This document shows positions 45,250 to 55,928 of a DNA stretch of 64,000 nt, in pieces (the stretch's first letter is position 1; every line of letters starts with the position of its first letter). Below the pieces are notes generated by a model. That model did not search any database and was not told the DNA's origin. It worked only from the letters and a program-made list of their open reading frames with translations. Made by a program: the position numbers and the translations under genes. Origin of the DNA: Sanderia malayensis (lineage: Eukaryota; Cnidaria; Scyphozoa; Semaeostomeae; Pelagiidae); assembly GCA_013076295.1 (NCBI GenBank), contig RQOL01000797.1, positions 62,001 through 126,000 of the forward strand. The letters run 5' to 3'.

Positions 45250-45360
45250 CTTAAACAAAGAGAGTTGCAAATAACAATGTGTATTGCATTATAGTACTGT
45301 GATGATAATGAAGGATAATCAGGCTTTAAAAAGTGCTATTAATGTGGACTTCAATCCATG

Positions 45361-45563
45361 TATACGTAATCATTACATAGCAAGATTATACCTTGAGTTT
45401 AAGTCGATGTAATGGCATTCCGTTAGGAGTTAGATTGTTGATAAACTCAATAGGATATGCCGCCTCCTGATCTGGATCCTCTGTTAGCACACTGTCTGTG
45501 CTGTAGTATGTTCTGTCAGGAGTCTGTATTCTTTCCAGAATGATGTCATTGATTTGATGTGAA
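45361..45563 (-). repeat. 203-bp direct repeat, near copy (Helitron exon/intron fragment)
   Basis: It matches 51310-51512 with one mismatch (TCTGTATTC against TCTGTAGTC). It spans the last part of the fourth Helitron exon, the splice donor and the first bases of the intron. This copy keeps the original junction to the intron and last exon. Confidence 0.95.
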
Positions 45564-46433
45564 GAACGAATCCAACAGTTTTGGACATGTACAATTTCGT
45601 AAAATTTTCGTGTTTTTGATGAAATATGAATAACTTCAGATATATTTGATGAAATGGCTTCAAATTTCCTTGCAGGGTAACTTCGGGCAAAGTATTTAGC
45701 CTGGTAAATTTTTGTTCCCAAAATGTGAAAGAATTGTGGCTAATTATGGCAAAATAGACCGTTTTTTTATTGGAGCCGCAAATATTCACATTGGTTACTT
45801 TTGTTAAATCTTACCATTTTTCCTAACTATGACACCCAACTCTACCCCAAGATATGGTTATGTGAAAGATATTCAAACAATAATGTGCAAAAATTGCGGT
45901 TGAAGATTGTTCTCTTTTTTATGAATATATGCGTAAAACGGTTCGTGGATGTCATATTATTGCTATTTTTTTACATAAAAATGTAGAATAATTGTTTCCA
46001 ATAGATCTGCATAGAACATGAATCTTGAATGTGACAATTTTGTGGCTAACTCGAGCATTGAAGACAAATATGCCAGTATGTCCTCATCTCTATGTCTATC
46101 TTATTGCACATAGTACAATTTCTCGTTAAATTTTAAAGTTTTCTTGGTTTTGGATTATTCATCAGAGGACAAGAACAAAAACGTGAAAAATATGCGGCTA
46201 ACCCCCTTACTCATATAGAATGCTGGAATGATAAATCATGATTGTCATCTCGTCTAATATGAAAACAGTCACAACAAAGTCAAGTGAATAAACATTCTAA
46301 GATGTAACAAGCAACAATATCATGGCTGAGATGAGCAAAGTGTGCAAATAATGTGGCTACAGTAACTATCAAACATGTTACACAAAAAAAGAAATACGAA
46401 TGTTGAACTGAAAAGATTAAGAAATAGTAAAAG

Positions 46434-49394
46434 TTAAACATGAATGAGGCCTTTCTTCTCAACCCACATTAATATGTCTGTATAATCTTCATTGTGTAAA
46501 ACAACATGGCCATCTTTTGCAACAAAGTTCACATATGGGTACACGATGGATTCCTTGTAAACATAAGTTACTCTGCTTTTGTCAATCTTGTAAGAGACGG
46601 ATTTCTTCCCAACTGTATCCCGCTCCAAGAAGTACCCACTAACATACATTGTGCCTGGTGGAATTACATTCTTGTATCCATCAACTTCATTCTTAGTGCT
46701 CGACAAATTGACATCAATGACCTGAATAAACCAAAGAGTTTCCGTTGGGTCATCAGCAGCGATAGCAGCAAAAGAATCAGGTAGGATGAAGTCGTCAACA
46801 GCTTCTTCACCAACGATCTCGGCTGGAGGTGGGTCGTCCGAACGCAATGGTATGTCTCGTAGCTCCTGCACATTAAGCTCATGCTGAGAAAATAATGAGC
46901 ATGAGCCATAGTCGTGTTTGCATTCGTCACAAATGCAAAGTCTCGGTGATGCGAGGAAAAAGGACTCCTTTGGCTTGAACACAAGGACATGAAACGTGGA
47001 AGAGCCATCCACCGTCTTGAATACTTTCTTACGCCGCTTGCATCGTAATTCTTCCAATTCTTCGACTTCGACTTCCTTGATGTGGTATGCGGGCTTCATA
47101 TTTGCACCAAACTTCTTGATCAAGGAGGTTGCGATTCCTGCAGCATTGGTAAATATCACGCCCCTGGTGATTTGGTCTCGAGCATACACTTTGGCTATTC
47201 CACCCACATGATCTACCTCACCTTTTCCATGTCCTTCAATCCCGTACAAACGTATCAACTTAAGATTGGTGTCGTTGGATATCTTTTGTAGGTCATGGAA
47301 GTGTTCAGCTGATTTATACTGCCCACTGCAGTTGTCACTCTCAACTAAAATGCAAGTGGCTTCATCCAAATCTGTTGTAGATAGCATCTCTCTCATTGCG
47401 ATGTCCACAAAGGCCTGGTCATGTACAAGTGTATCAGACACGTACGGGTGATAAACCTTCACTCCATCACTGGTCTTTGTGATCCCAGAGTGGACTGTCA
47501 CCTGCTTCTTACTCCAATGCAGCGATTGAGGCTCCCACTTGATGCCGATGGTAAGGTTTTCTGAAAAATCAACATCCATGTACACACAAGAGAAGAATTC
47601 CAGGAATATGCTCTTGACATTTCGGTACAAGCGAAGCATGTTGCGATGGTATATTACATTTGGCATTATGTCTTCAATAAACCCATGGATGTACTCCAAA
47701 GTTACTTGATGCTCCAGTGGGAGTAGCTTTTTGACTTCTTTGTTGTCTTTGTTCAACAACACCTGACCATTTGCATCGTAGCACAACTGAACTTTGAACT
47801 CTTTCAGTTGGACAGTAGTAGTTTGATCATCTACATCCTGTAGCCGCTGCTTAAGCTCTGACCAATTCTTTGTGACGTGATCGCACACAGACTTCTTGTT
47901 TGGCGTACATTCCCATGATATGTGGGTGTGCTGCTCAGAAGGACAATCGACCATCAGTATTCCAAGGAAAGTTCTGAAGTTATTGGCATTGATGTTCACA
48001 CCAACCTTCCTGGTCCACTGGAGAAGTGAGTTGACAGACCACTGGGCGTGTAAATGCAGTTTACAAAGACACATCTCAATGTCTTGTTTTGATGCATTAC
48101 GAATGTAGAAAGGTTTGAGGTTGAAAAACGAACCTTTTGAAACCGACAAATTAGGATGCTGTTCACAGTACTTTTGGTAAAGGCCAAGAAGTTGCGATGA
48201 AGTCACCTTCCAAATACTTTGGTAGAATTGACGGTTACGAATGGTCACTATTGTAACAGTTGAAGCATACTCCAGATCCTTCTGACATTTTGGCTTATCA
48301 GTGACTCGTAGCTTGGCCAGTCGAGTTGTGAGCGTTGACTCCTCACTGTTGGCTTCCCAAAATCTCCAGACATTTTCTCTAGTCTCAGATGACATACGGG
48401 GTTTGAAGTCACCAGCAAAACGGATTGTTGTTTGAAGCTTTAATTGTTTCACAACGGCTTTTAATACGTCAACTTCGTCGGTACCATCTTTTTGGCATCC
48501 CTGTTTCAGTACCCTAGTTATCGTGGTAGCTAATCGGTTTCGTCGCTTCACCAATGCTCCTTCCGAAACAGGATTTTGCTCGTCAAGTGTTATGGTAGGA
48601 TCAGAACCAGATGCATCATCATTTGTTATCATGGTAAAAGAAGCTTTCTCATCAAGTATTGTGGTGGGGCCAGATGCTTGGTCATTCAAAAACAAGTTAG
48701 AATCGTCGAGTTGATTGTTTTGGTTATGAGTAGAGAGTGGACTTGAACATTGCAAGAATTCTTGGGCAGGATCAACCATGTCATTATCAAAGACTGGCGT
48801 TTGCTGTAGCTGTTGCTGTTGACCTTGTTCTTGATGTTCTTGGTCATGTTCTTGCAATTCCTCGTGTATTTCCATGAATAAATCAGTTGTGGCCATTGTT
48901 GGTGTATTGACTAAGTCCATGGGCTGCAGTTGAGATAGCGTGGCGGTGAATACCCAGTCTTGGATATCTTCTGGTATTTCAATGGTATCTTCTGGTATTC
49001 CATCAAGATCGTTGCAATGACTCTGTGTTCCACTTTCTTTACTCTTCTTCTGCTTGGGTCTTTTGGTTTTTTCCCACTTTACTTGGAGACGCTTGCAGAC
49101 ATGATTATCATCTCCTGGTTGTTTACAGTGACAACATTTTGCACTGCATCTTTTAGAGTGTCGAGACAAATGCCAATTGGTTTGAAACTCTTTTTTACAT
49201 GTCAGGCATACAAACCGAGGCTTTTCCCTCCCTTTACATCCTTTGACTATGTGCCTTTGCAACGTGTCATTTCTTGGAAAAACTTTGTCACAATTAGAAC
49301 ACTGATATTCAATATTTCCGTGTGCAATTGACTTATGCCGTGACAAGCTTGACTTGTGTTTAAAAACATTATCACACTTATCACATTTGTGCAT
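46434..49394 (-). CDS. Putative C2H2/C2HC zinc-finger DDE-type transposase, 986 residues
   Basis: The uninterrupted frame starts at ATG 49394. Three fingers lie at the N terminus: C4-C7-H20-H25, C32-C35-H48-C53 and C63-C66-H79-C83, followed by CCHCKQPGDDNHVC. A Gln-rich, acidic linker occupies about 150-250. Candidate catalytic blocks are YMDVDFSENLTIG (about 605), LVESDNCSGQYKSAEHF (about 684) and YGIEGHGKGEVDHVGG (about 723). These resemble a family I have seen in marine invertebrates with a DFAEN block, a SDG-x-x-x-QYK block and a G-x-x-HGKG-x-x-D block, but I cannot name its superfamily. A cysteine-rich patch (CICDECKHDYGSC) lies near the C terminus. The terminal inverted repeats and its position as the only gene support a transposase role. 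An undamaged frame suggests that this copy is young. Confidence 0.65.
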   Translation of the reverse strand: MHKCDKCDNVFKHKSSLSRHKSIAHGNIEYQCSNCDKVFPRNDTLQRHIVKGCKGREKPRFVCLTCKKEFQTNWHLSRHSKRCSAKCCHCKQPGDDNHVCKRLQVKWEKTKRPKQKKSKESGTQSHCNDLDGIPEDTIEIPEDIQDWVFTATLSQLQPMDLVNTPTMATTDLFMEIHEELQEHDQEHQEQGQQQQLQQTPVFDNDMVDPAQEFLQCSSPLSTHNQNNQLDDSNLFLNDQASGPTTILDEKASFTMITNDDASGSDPTITLDEQNPVSEGALVKRRNRLATTITRVLKQGCQKDGTDEVDVLKAVVKQLKLQTTIRFAGDFKPRMSSETRENVWRFWEANSEESTLTTRLAKLRVTDKPKCQKDLEYASTVTIVTIRNRQFYQSIWKVTSSQLLGLYQKYCEQHPNLSVSKGSFFNLKPFYIRNASKQDIEMCLCKLHLHAQWSVNSLLQWTRKVGVNINANNFRTFLGILMVDCPSEQHTHISWECTPNKKSVCDHVTKNWSELKQRLQDVDDQTTTVQLKEFKVQLCYDANGQVLLNKDNKEVKKLLPLEHQVTLEYIHGFIEDIMPNVIYHRNMLRLYRNVKSIFLEFFSCVYMDVDFSENLTIGIKWEPQSLHWSKKQVTVHSGITKTSDGVKVYHPYVSDTLVHDQAFVDIAMREMLSTTDLDEATCILVESDNCSGQYKSAEHFHDLQKISNDTNLKLIRLYGIEGHGKGEVDHVGGIAKVYARDQITRGVIFTNAAGIATSLIKKFGANMKPAYHIKEVEVEELEELRCKRRKKVFKTVDGSSTFHVLVFKPKESFFLASPRLCICDECKHDYGSCSLFSQHELNVQELRDIPLRSDDPPPAEIVGEEAVDDFILPDSFAAIAADDPTETLWFIQVIDVNLSSTKNEVDGYKNVIPPGTMYVSGYFLERDTVGKKSVSYKIDKSRVTYVYKESIVYPYVNFVAKDGHVVLHNEDYTDILMWVEKKGLIHV

Positions 49395-49531
49395 TTTAAA
49401 GTTATATCTTTAGCAAAGTCAAAAAGTGTTATTCACATCTTTATTTACACCTTCTCATTGATGACGTGAGCAAGTCTTTTTGGCGGGAAAAATTCTCATA
49501 CCCAGGCCTCTTTAGATTCAATGTTGGATGA

Positions 49532-50800
49532 TTAGCCACAATTTATGCACATAACTAAAATTACAGTTGTAATTACACATTGTTCTTGGGGTAGACTTTC
49601 TAAGCCCGATTTCAAAAATCTACTGGTTGTGGCTAACATAAAGGGTTGTCAGATAGCTAGAAATAGGCAAATATTACATAAACAAGCCGACTTGGGTTAT
49701 GCAAGAAATCGATAGGTTAGCCACAAAAAATCACAAATCTTTAATATTCTTTTTCCTATAGATCTTAATGGATGACCAATTATTTAACTATTGATGTTCT
49801 TTAACTGCGAACTTTTAATTATGTGCAAAAAATGTGGCTTATCTGTTGCAAATAGCTGAAAATTCTCTAAAAACCACATTTTTTGCACCTTTTTGGATAG
49901 TTAGCCACAATTAATGCACATAAATGAAAGCTATAGCTGTGATTATACATTGTTTCAAGTGGAGACTTTTAAAGCCCCATTCGAAGAACTACAGTTGAGG
50001 CTAACACAAAGGGTACTCAGATAGCTAGAAAGAGCCCAATGTTACATTAGCTGGCCAATTTGGGACTATGCAAGAAATTGATAGGTTAGCCACAAAAAAT
50101 CACAAATCCTTAATATTCTTCTTACCATAGATCAATGGATGACCAATAATTTGACTATTGATGTCCTTCAACTGCGAACTTTCAATTCTGTGCAAAAAAT
50201 GTGGTTTATCTGCTGGAAATAGCTGAAAATCCTCTAAACACCACATTTTTTGCACCTTTTTGGATAGTTAGCCACAATTAATGCACATAAATGAAAGCTA
50301 TAGCTGTGATTATACATTGTTTCAAGTGGAGACTTTTCAAGCCCCATTCGAAGAACTACAGTTGAGGCTAACACAAAGGGTACTCAGATAGCTAGAAAGA
50401 GCCCAATGTTACATTAGCTGGCCAATTTGGGACTATTTTAGAAATTGATAGGTTAGCCACAAAAAATCACAAATCCTTAATATTCTTCTTACCATAGATC
50501 AATGGATGACCAATAATTTGACTATTGATGTCCTTCAACTGCGAACTTTCAATTCTGTGCAAAAAATGTGGTTTATCTGCTGGAAATAGCTGAAAATCCT
50601 CTAAACACCACATTTTTTGCACCTTTTTGGATAGTTAGCCACAATTAATTTACACAAGCGAAAGCTATAGCTGTCATTATACAGGTTTCCAAGAGGAGAC
50701 TTCTCAGACCCAATTCGAAAAACTACAGTTGTGGCAAACACTATGGGCAGCCAGATAGCTAGAATTCATTTTCACTCACCTCGTGAAACTGGCGAATTAG
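49532..50800. repeat. ~367-bp tandem repeats in the right subterminal part of the zinc-finger transposon
   Basis: Units start at 49532, 49901, 50268 and 50635 with TTAGCCACAATTAATGCAC and end with CCACATTTTTTGCACCTTTT. Spacing is 369, 367 and 367 bp. The middle two are nearly identical, and the last is partial and diverged. Each unit holds several TTAGCCACA or TGTGGCTAA motifs in both orientations. Confidence 0.9.
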
Positions 50801-51309
50801 CCACAAAAAGATGACCGAAATGGAATTTAGAATTATAATTGCACTTAACTATACTATTATTATTTACACCGTAAGTTTGAAATAGAATTTCATGACTTAT
50901 GATATGGAAACTCCATCCATTTTTTTTTTAGGCATCAATTAGGTAATTAGCCTCATAAACTGCACAAAATGCATTTTAGCCACATTTCAAGCACATTAGT
51001 GTAAACTATAACATGCTGGCAGCCAGGATGTAAATTTTGATGGCACAGAAGTAAATATTACTTGCCCCATGTGTGATCAAATTTCAAGGGGAGGAGTTAG
51101 CCACACAGAAATTAGCCACATTTTTTGCACGCACTTTAGTAACCTGTAGTTAGCCACAAAATAATACAAAAACCCTCGTTCTTTCACTAGCTTTTTATCA
51201 AATTCATTTTGTACTACCAGATTTTTTTTATAAGTTAGCCGCAAAATTGTCACATTTTTATCAGGCATTTAAAAAATATGGCAGTTATCTTATTTTTTGT
51301 CCAAAACTG

Positions 51310-51512
51310 TATACGTAATCATTACATAGCAAGATTATACCTTGAGTTTAAGTCGATGTAATGGCATTCCGTTAGGAGTTAGATTGTTGATAAACTCAAT
51401 AGGATATGCCGCCTCCTGATCTGGATCCTCTGTTAGCACACTGTCTGTGCTGTAGTATGTTCTGTCAGGAGTCTGTAGTCTTTCCAGAATGATGTCATTG
51501 ATTTGATGTGAA
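51310..51512 (-). repeat. 203-bp direct repeat, far copy
   Basis: This copy is continuous with the upstream part of the fourth Helitron exon, so it is the original exon sequence. On its left it runs straight into the transposon end. Confidence 0.95.
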
Positions 51513-52371
51513 AAGTCATTCTTTGGGGTAAGACAACAACGTTCTGACATGGTTACCGGATCCAGCATGAGGCGCGACTGTGGTGTATTAGGCTGGGGAT
51601 ATATGAAGTTGAGCATTTCCTCTTGCGAAGATGTGCATATTTGATGTGGCAAAGTGATATTGTCAAGTGCATCATGTGGTTCTTGTTTATTGCCGAGTCT
51701 TAGGAGCCATTCTGAGAATTCTCTGTAAGATTCATCTTGAACAGCTCTCATGTTTGTGTGCAGGCGATGTTGTTGAAACTGTGCCCACAAATCACTGATT
51801 TGATATGATTTAAGACTCTCTGATACGATTTTCTCCCTTCCTGCTTTGGGAACAACAGGTAAGACCTGTCTGAAATCGCCACCAAGTAACATGAATTTGC
51901 CACCAAATGGCTTTTCAACTCTTGTGATATCCCAAAGCAGTCTGTCAACTGCTTGTAATGCCAATGCTGGTATCATTGAAGCTTCATCCCATACGAACAG
52001 GGTTGTTTCACGCAACAGCTATGCTCTTCGGCTCTGTCTCTTGACATTGCATGTTGATTCCAGCTTCAATGGTATTGGAATTTGGAATTGCGAATGCGAT
52101 GTTCTGCCATTGATAAGTAGTGTTGCTGCAATTCCTGACCAAGCCATGCACTGAACTTTGTGTCCAGATGCATGAAGATTACGAACCAACGTGTTGTAGA
52201 GAAATGTTTTCCCTGTGCCAGCTGGTCCGTCGAGAAAGTGACAGTTCTGTTCAGATTGCGCGTCAATTGCTCCAATAATGGCTGTGTAAACAACTCGTTG
52301 TTCTGGATTCAATGCAGCGCGCATTTCTTCTCCTTGCTCTCTTTCGTTTTCAACATCCATGTGATCTTCCT
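51341..52371 (-). pseudogene. Helitron helicase, fourth exon (PIF1 Walker motifs)
   Basis: The exon begins after TTTTCAG with EEDHMDVENEREQGEE. It contains LNPEQRVVYTAI, Walker A GPAGTGKTFLYNTL, then TAG just before LLRETTLFVWDEASMI (Walker B DEAS) and LLGGDFRQVLPVV. It ends at NGMPLHRLKLK with the donor GTATAATC. PIF1 helicases unwind DNA, here during rolling-circle transposition. The single TAG at 52016-52018 probably replaced a sense codon, because the frame continues unchanged. Confidence 0.9.
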
Positions 52372-52466
52372 CTGAAAACATAAACAACAGTTTCATTTGG
52401 GATAAATAGAAGTATATGTTGGCTAAATTATTACAGTGAATATCATCATGTTAAGTTGTAAATCAC

Positions 52467-53718
52467 CTTGTTCTTGAATGACAAAGTCGGCCGGTAGCTG
52501 AGGAAGGTGATCGTAATTCGTGATGGACAAACAATGAATCTTCAAATTGTTGTCAATATCAAGTAGACATTGATACATGTGTCTGTCTTGGAAGGTTATG
52601 TCTGGATTGTTAAGTTAATCACGTCTGACAAAGTCTTCACTCATTGCTTCTTTGAAGGCATTGAAGAGAGTTCTGATGTCTGATGGCGTTTGAAAGAGTA
52701 GCAATGATGCAAACAACTGTCTGAGTTGTGAAGGCATATTGAAGATGACAGCTTCATCAAGGCAACGTGTGACTTCGGCATCATCTTCTAATAGCCCTAG
52801 AGCTAGTGCTGCATCTTTGAAGGAGTCACATAGATTACCTTCCACTGTACGAAGGTCTTCAAATGAAGTAGCTCCTCGTTGATGCAATAGCAAAAGTCTG
52901 AGTGCAAATTTTTGCTCGCAAGGTCTCGGCTGCACTTGAGTTACTCTACCAATGATTGGCATTGTTCTTCGTTGTCTGCCTGTCCATGTTTTGGAACGTT
53001 CCTGGAAGACATAATGCTCTGGTATCTCATGATAGAGGTACTGACGTGCAGCTGGATCTTGCTGGTTGAGTTCAAACCATGCTGTAAGTGTTGTTCTATC
53101 ACCAATGTTGTTGAGTCTTTGTTCGTCATCATTGTCATGAAAGATGACTTGTTGCTCAAATGGTAGATGAACAGAAAGCCGTTTGACTGTGTGGCTTTTG
53201 TCGTGCATGGGAAACTGCATAAGCCGATAGACAGCTTCATGTGGTCCAATATATCTTGCGTTGATGTATTGGCGCACCTCGTCGTGTTCAATATCTTGAG
53301 GTACTTGTTGTTGATTTTCTTCAAGAATTTCAACATGTGCCATATCATGTCCTTTGTGGATATATTTGAAAATGTACTTGACACTTTTTACTGTACTGCA
53401 TATTTCCACGTTGTTATGACACTGATATTTGATTAGTAGGTGTCTGTTGTGTGGCACTACCCAAGTATCATCCAGAATGCGATCATTCACATTGACTGGA
53501 TGAAGACAGCGTCGTCTGTAGAGAGGATAGCCGTTGACATTGATTTGAGTTTCAGCAACTTGTTCTTTCGGAAAGTGCTTTTTGCATTTGTTGTTTTCCA
53601 TGCATACGCATCGAGGATTTAAATTTCGACAGGGTCCATGTGTCATGTGTTTTCGGACCAACTTGTGGTATTTTGCATCCTGTGGGTCTGGAATCTCTGC
53701 TGATATCAGTTGATCCAC
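52467..53718 (-). pseudogene. Helitron Rep, C-terminal part (third exon)
   Basis: It starts VDQLISAEIPDPQ after TTATCAG. THGPCRNLNPRCVC and KKHFPKEQ follow, then the conserved Rep block with KYIFKYIHKGHDMA, which carries the tyrosine region of Helitron Rep. TAA at 52615-52617 follows DFVRRD. The frame continues as LNNPDITFQDRHMYQCLL and reaches a donor at 52467 (CAAG/GTGATT). Confidence 0.85.
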
Positions 53719-53839
53719 CTGATAATGAATATGATAATCAACAATTTTTTAATAGAAATGACGTACAGAATAGTTGTACTGTGCATTGGATATAAATTTA
53801 AGAATGAGAGATAGAATTAGTAGTACATTTCAAAAATAC

Positions 53840-55023
53840 CTGTTGTGGTGTTCTCGGTTTATCAGCTTGTGAAAGAAACAGAATCATATGTGCGTGTGGT
53901 AGTCCTCTCTTCTGAAATTCTATGACATACACATGAGCTGTGACATGTCCAAGAATGTGCTTGTGCAGAATGTCTTCAAGTAGTTCTTTGAGTTTGAGTT
54001 GAAATACTCGTGTGACAATGTCCGGTTGATCATTGGCCGTCTGGTGTGGTAGAATGTTTTCTTCTATCTCCTTCCATTTAGGATTGGCAGTCATTGTGAG
54101 GAAGATGTCTGGCTTGCCATACTTCCTTACCATTGTCATTGCATCTTGAAAGTGTTGATACATGTTTCTTTGGCTGCCAGGAAATGTTGAGGGTAGAATG
54201 ATAACACGGCCAACATCAATATGTACGGGCTGATTCGGATTGTTAGCCCTGGCCATCTGGTTTTCGATTTCAGCTCTTCTGTGGAGATGATCCATCAGGC
54301 CACGATATGTTTCAACACGAAGCTGACGTTGATTATTCATAATCCAGTGCAGTTTATTGCCTTCTATCTTCGTATATGCATCTACCAGATACTGTTGAAA
54401 TAGAAGTGATGCAATGTGGATGGCTGAGAATGCATCCCTGATTTGGATTCTGTATAAATAGTATTCGGTGAGAGTCAGTCTTGTACGGCGATCACGATTG
54501 ATGTGTTGTCGATCTCTTACATTTGCAGTAGGCAACCGTTGAAGGTCCAAACTGTATCCTCTGTCACCGTGAAAAAACATCAATGGATACGTGAGAGGAT
54601 CGGCACTTGGACTGGTTGCGTAAATCTTCATGAGATCTCCGCGTCTTGTTTGAACTTGCAGTTCTCTGTCGTCAGGATTTGGTGCATCTCCATGTTGTAC
54701 AGTATATATAGCTGCAATTTCTCTGGCAGTTGGATTATCGTATCTGCGGTCTTGTTGTGGGCGACCTGTTATGATCATTTTGAATGTCGGAACAGGCTGA
54801 TCGTTTGCAATAGCTTGCTGCCGCTGTTCCTCCAATATTTCACCCATGCTTCGAAAATGTTGTGCAAATCGATTGACTGCCATTAATTCATTCTGGAGAA
54901 GTGCAACAATGTCCAAATCAAGACGCTGTTCTCCTGCAGTGTTTTGCCATTCCTGCAATGCTTGTTGCGTATCCATGATGTAAAGTTCTGCATATTTTCT
55001 GGATCTGTCTGTTTCTGTTACAC
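53840..55023 (-). pseudogene. Helitron Rep, HUH nuclease exon (second exon)
   Basis: The exon starts after CATTAACAG with VTETDRSRKYAELYIMD. It includes the Helitron_like_N region (PLMFFHGDRGYSLDLQRLP, DAYTKIEGNKLHWI) and the Rep motifs PDIFLTMTANPKWKEI and EFQKRGLPHAHMILFL, where HAH is the HUH metal-binding pair. It ends at PRTPQQ with GTATTT. HUH enzymes nick one DNA strand and attach to it through tyrosine. No stop lies in this exon. Confidence 0.92.
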
Positions 55024-55132
55024 CTGTTAATGATTCAAAGCATAAGTTAGGGAAACAAAAATTCAATCGTAGCCAGCATAAACAAATAATACGTTTTATT
55101 GATAATCACTGGAATCATATTGTATCAGTTAC

Positions 55133-55928
55133 CAGTCATGTGATATGCCTTTCCATGAATTGTGATAACTGGTGGTCCAGCTCTAGCATGACGTACAATA
55201 TTAGCCTTCCATGATGCCATGGCCATTAGTGAGTTGTATTGGCGGAAGTGCTTTAAGAAATACTTTGATTCGGCAGTATCACCAGTGTACAAATGCATGA
55301 CACTGTTTGGAGGTGGTTCAATTTGATCCAGAGTGATTAAACCTCCCATACAACACTTGTTGTATTGTTTTCGGGAGTTAAGTTCTTCTTTGAAGTACTT
55401 TGCACCACAATGAATGCATGTTCCGGTCATTTTATTCAAGTGGTGTGGTAATGGCGAGAAGGGGATGAGGTTTTCAGCTTCATTGTTCTCGGGGACAGGG
55501 TTGTCAACTTGCATTTGCTGATCTTCAACGGGTTCTGGTATCTGATTTTCATCGGGTACTGGAACTGCGTCGTGCATCTCGATGTCTGCAGGCTGTTCTG
55601 CTGCTGGAAGCTCTTGGTTCAGAATGGGAAGCTCTGGTTCCATGTCCATCTCCATTGGCTGTATCTCTGGAAGAGGATACTGTGCTGGAAATGGCTGATA
55701 TTCAGGGGCTTCTAGCTGACGGTTTTCGAGCTGCAATTGTTGAAGATCGTTGACTGCTGCAAGTATGTTATCGGCATTTCCTGTCTGTTGAGGTGGAAGC
55801 TGTTGATTGATCTGTCTCCTATGCTGCACATTCTCCCGCACTTGATTTCTACGCCTGTCGCCCGTTATACTTTTCCTGGACTTACGCGGCATGGTGCAAG
55901 TTGTGATATGGAAAAGAAGCAGGGACAA
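55133..55928 (-). CDS. Helitron N-terminal exon with zinc-finger-like motif
   Basis: The open frame starts at 55928 or, more likely, at the internal MPRKSRKSITGDRR about 12 codons later (near 55892). A Gln/Pro/Glu-rich linker leads to CIHCGAKYFKEELNSRKQYN and KCCMGGL, a cysteine motif common near the start of Helitron proteins, then FRQYNSLMAMASW and GPPVITIHGKAYHMTG. The exon ends at ACTG/GTAACTG and joins the HUH exon in frame. No damage is visible. Confidence 0.8.

Larger units (their letters stand above)
45576..51309 (-). mobile_element. DNA transposon with 12-bp inverted ends, subterminal TTAGCCAC motifs and a zinc-finger transposase-like gene
   Basis: The left end CAGTTTTGGACA (45576) and right end TGTCCAAAACTG (to 51309) are perfect inverted copies. 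Reading inward from both ends the motif TGTGGCTAAY recurs: at about 45735, 46038, 46192 and 46345 on the left, and more than ten times on the right. This is typical of transposase-binding clusters. The only gene inside (46434-49394) encodes a putative DDE protein. The element sits in the last intron of the Helitron. Its right end abuts the far 203-bp repeat, and its left end is separated from the near repeat by 12 bases (GAACGAATCCAA). Confidence 0.8.
44830..55928 (-). mobile_element. Helitron coding region, intron-containing, decayed and interrupted
   Basis: Exons on the minus strand at 55928-55133, 55023-53840, 53718-52467, 52371-51341 and 45249-44830 join in frame at GT-AG sites. Together they encode an HUH replication initiator followed by a PIF1-type helicase, the diagnostic pair of Helitrons, which move by rolling-circle replication. 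Two in-frame stops (52615-52617 and just after 52019) and a 5.7-kb insertion in the last intron inactivate it. The true outer termini were not established. Confidence 0.9.
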
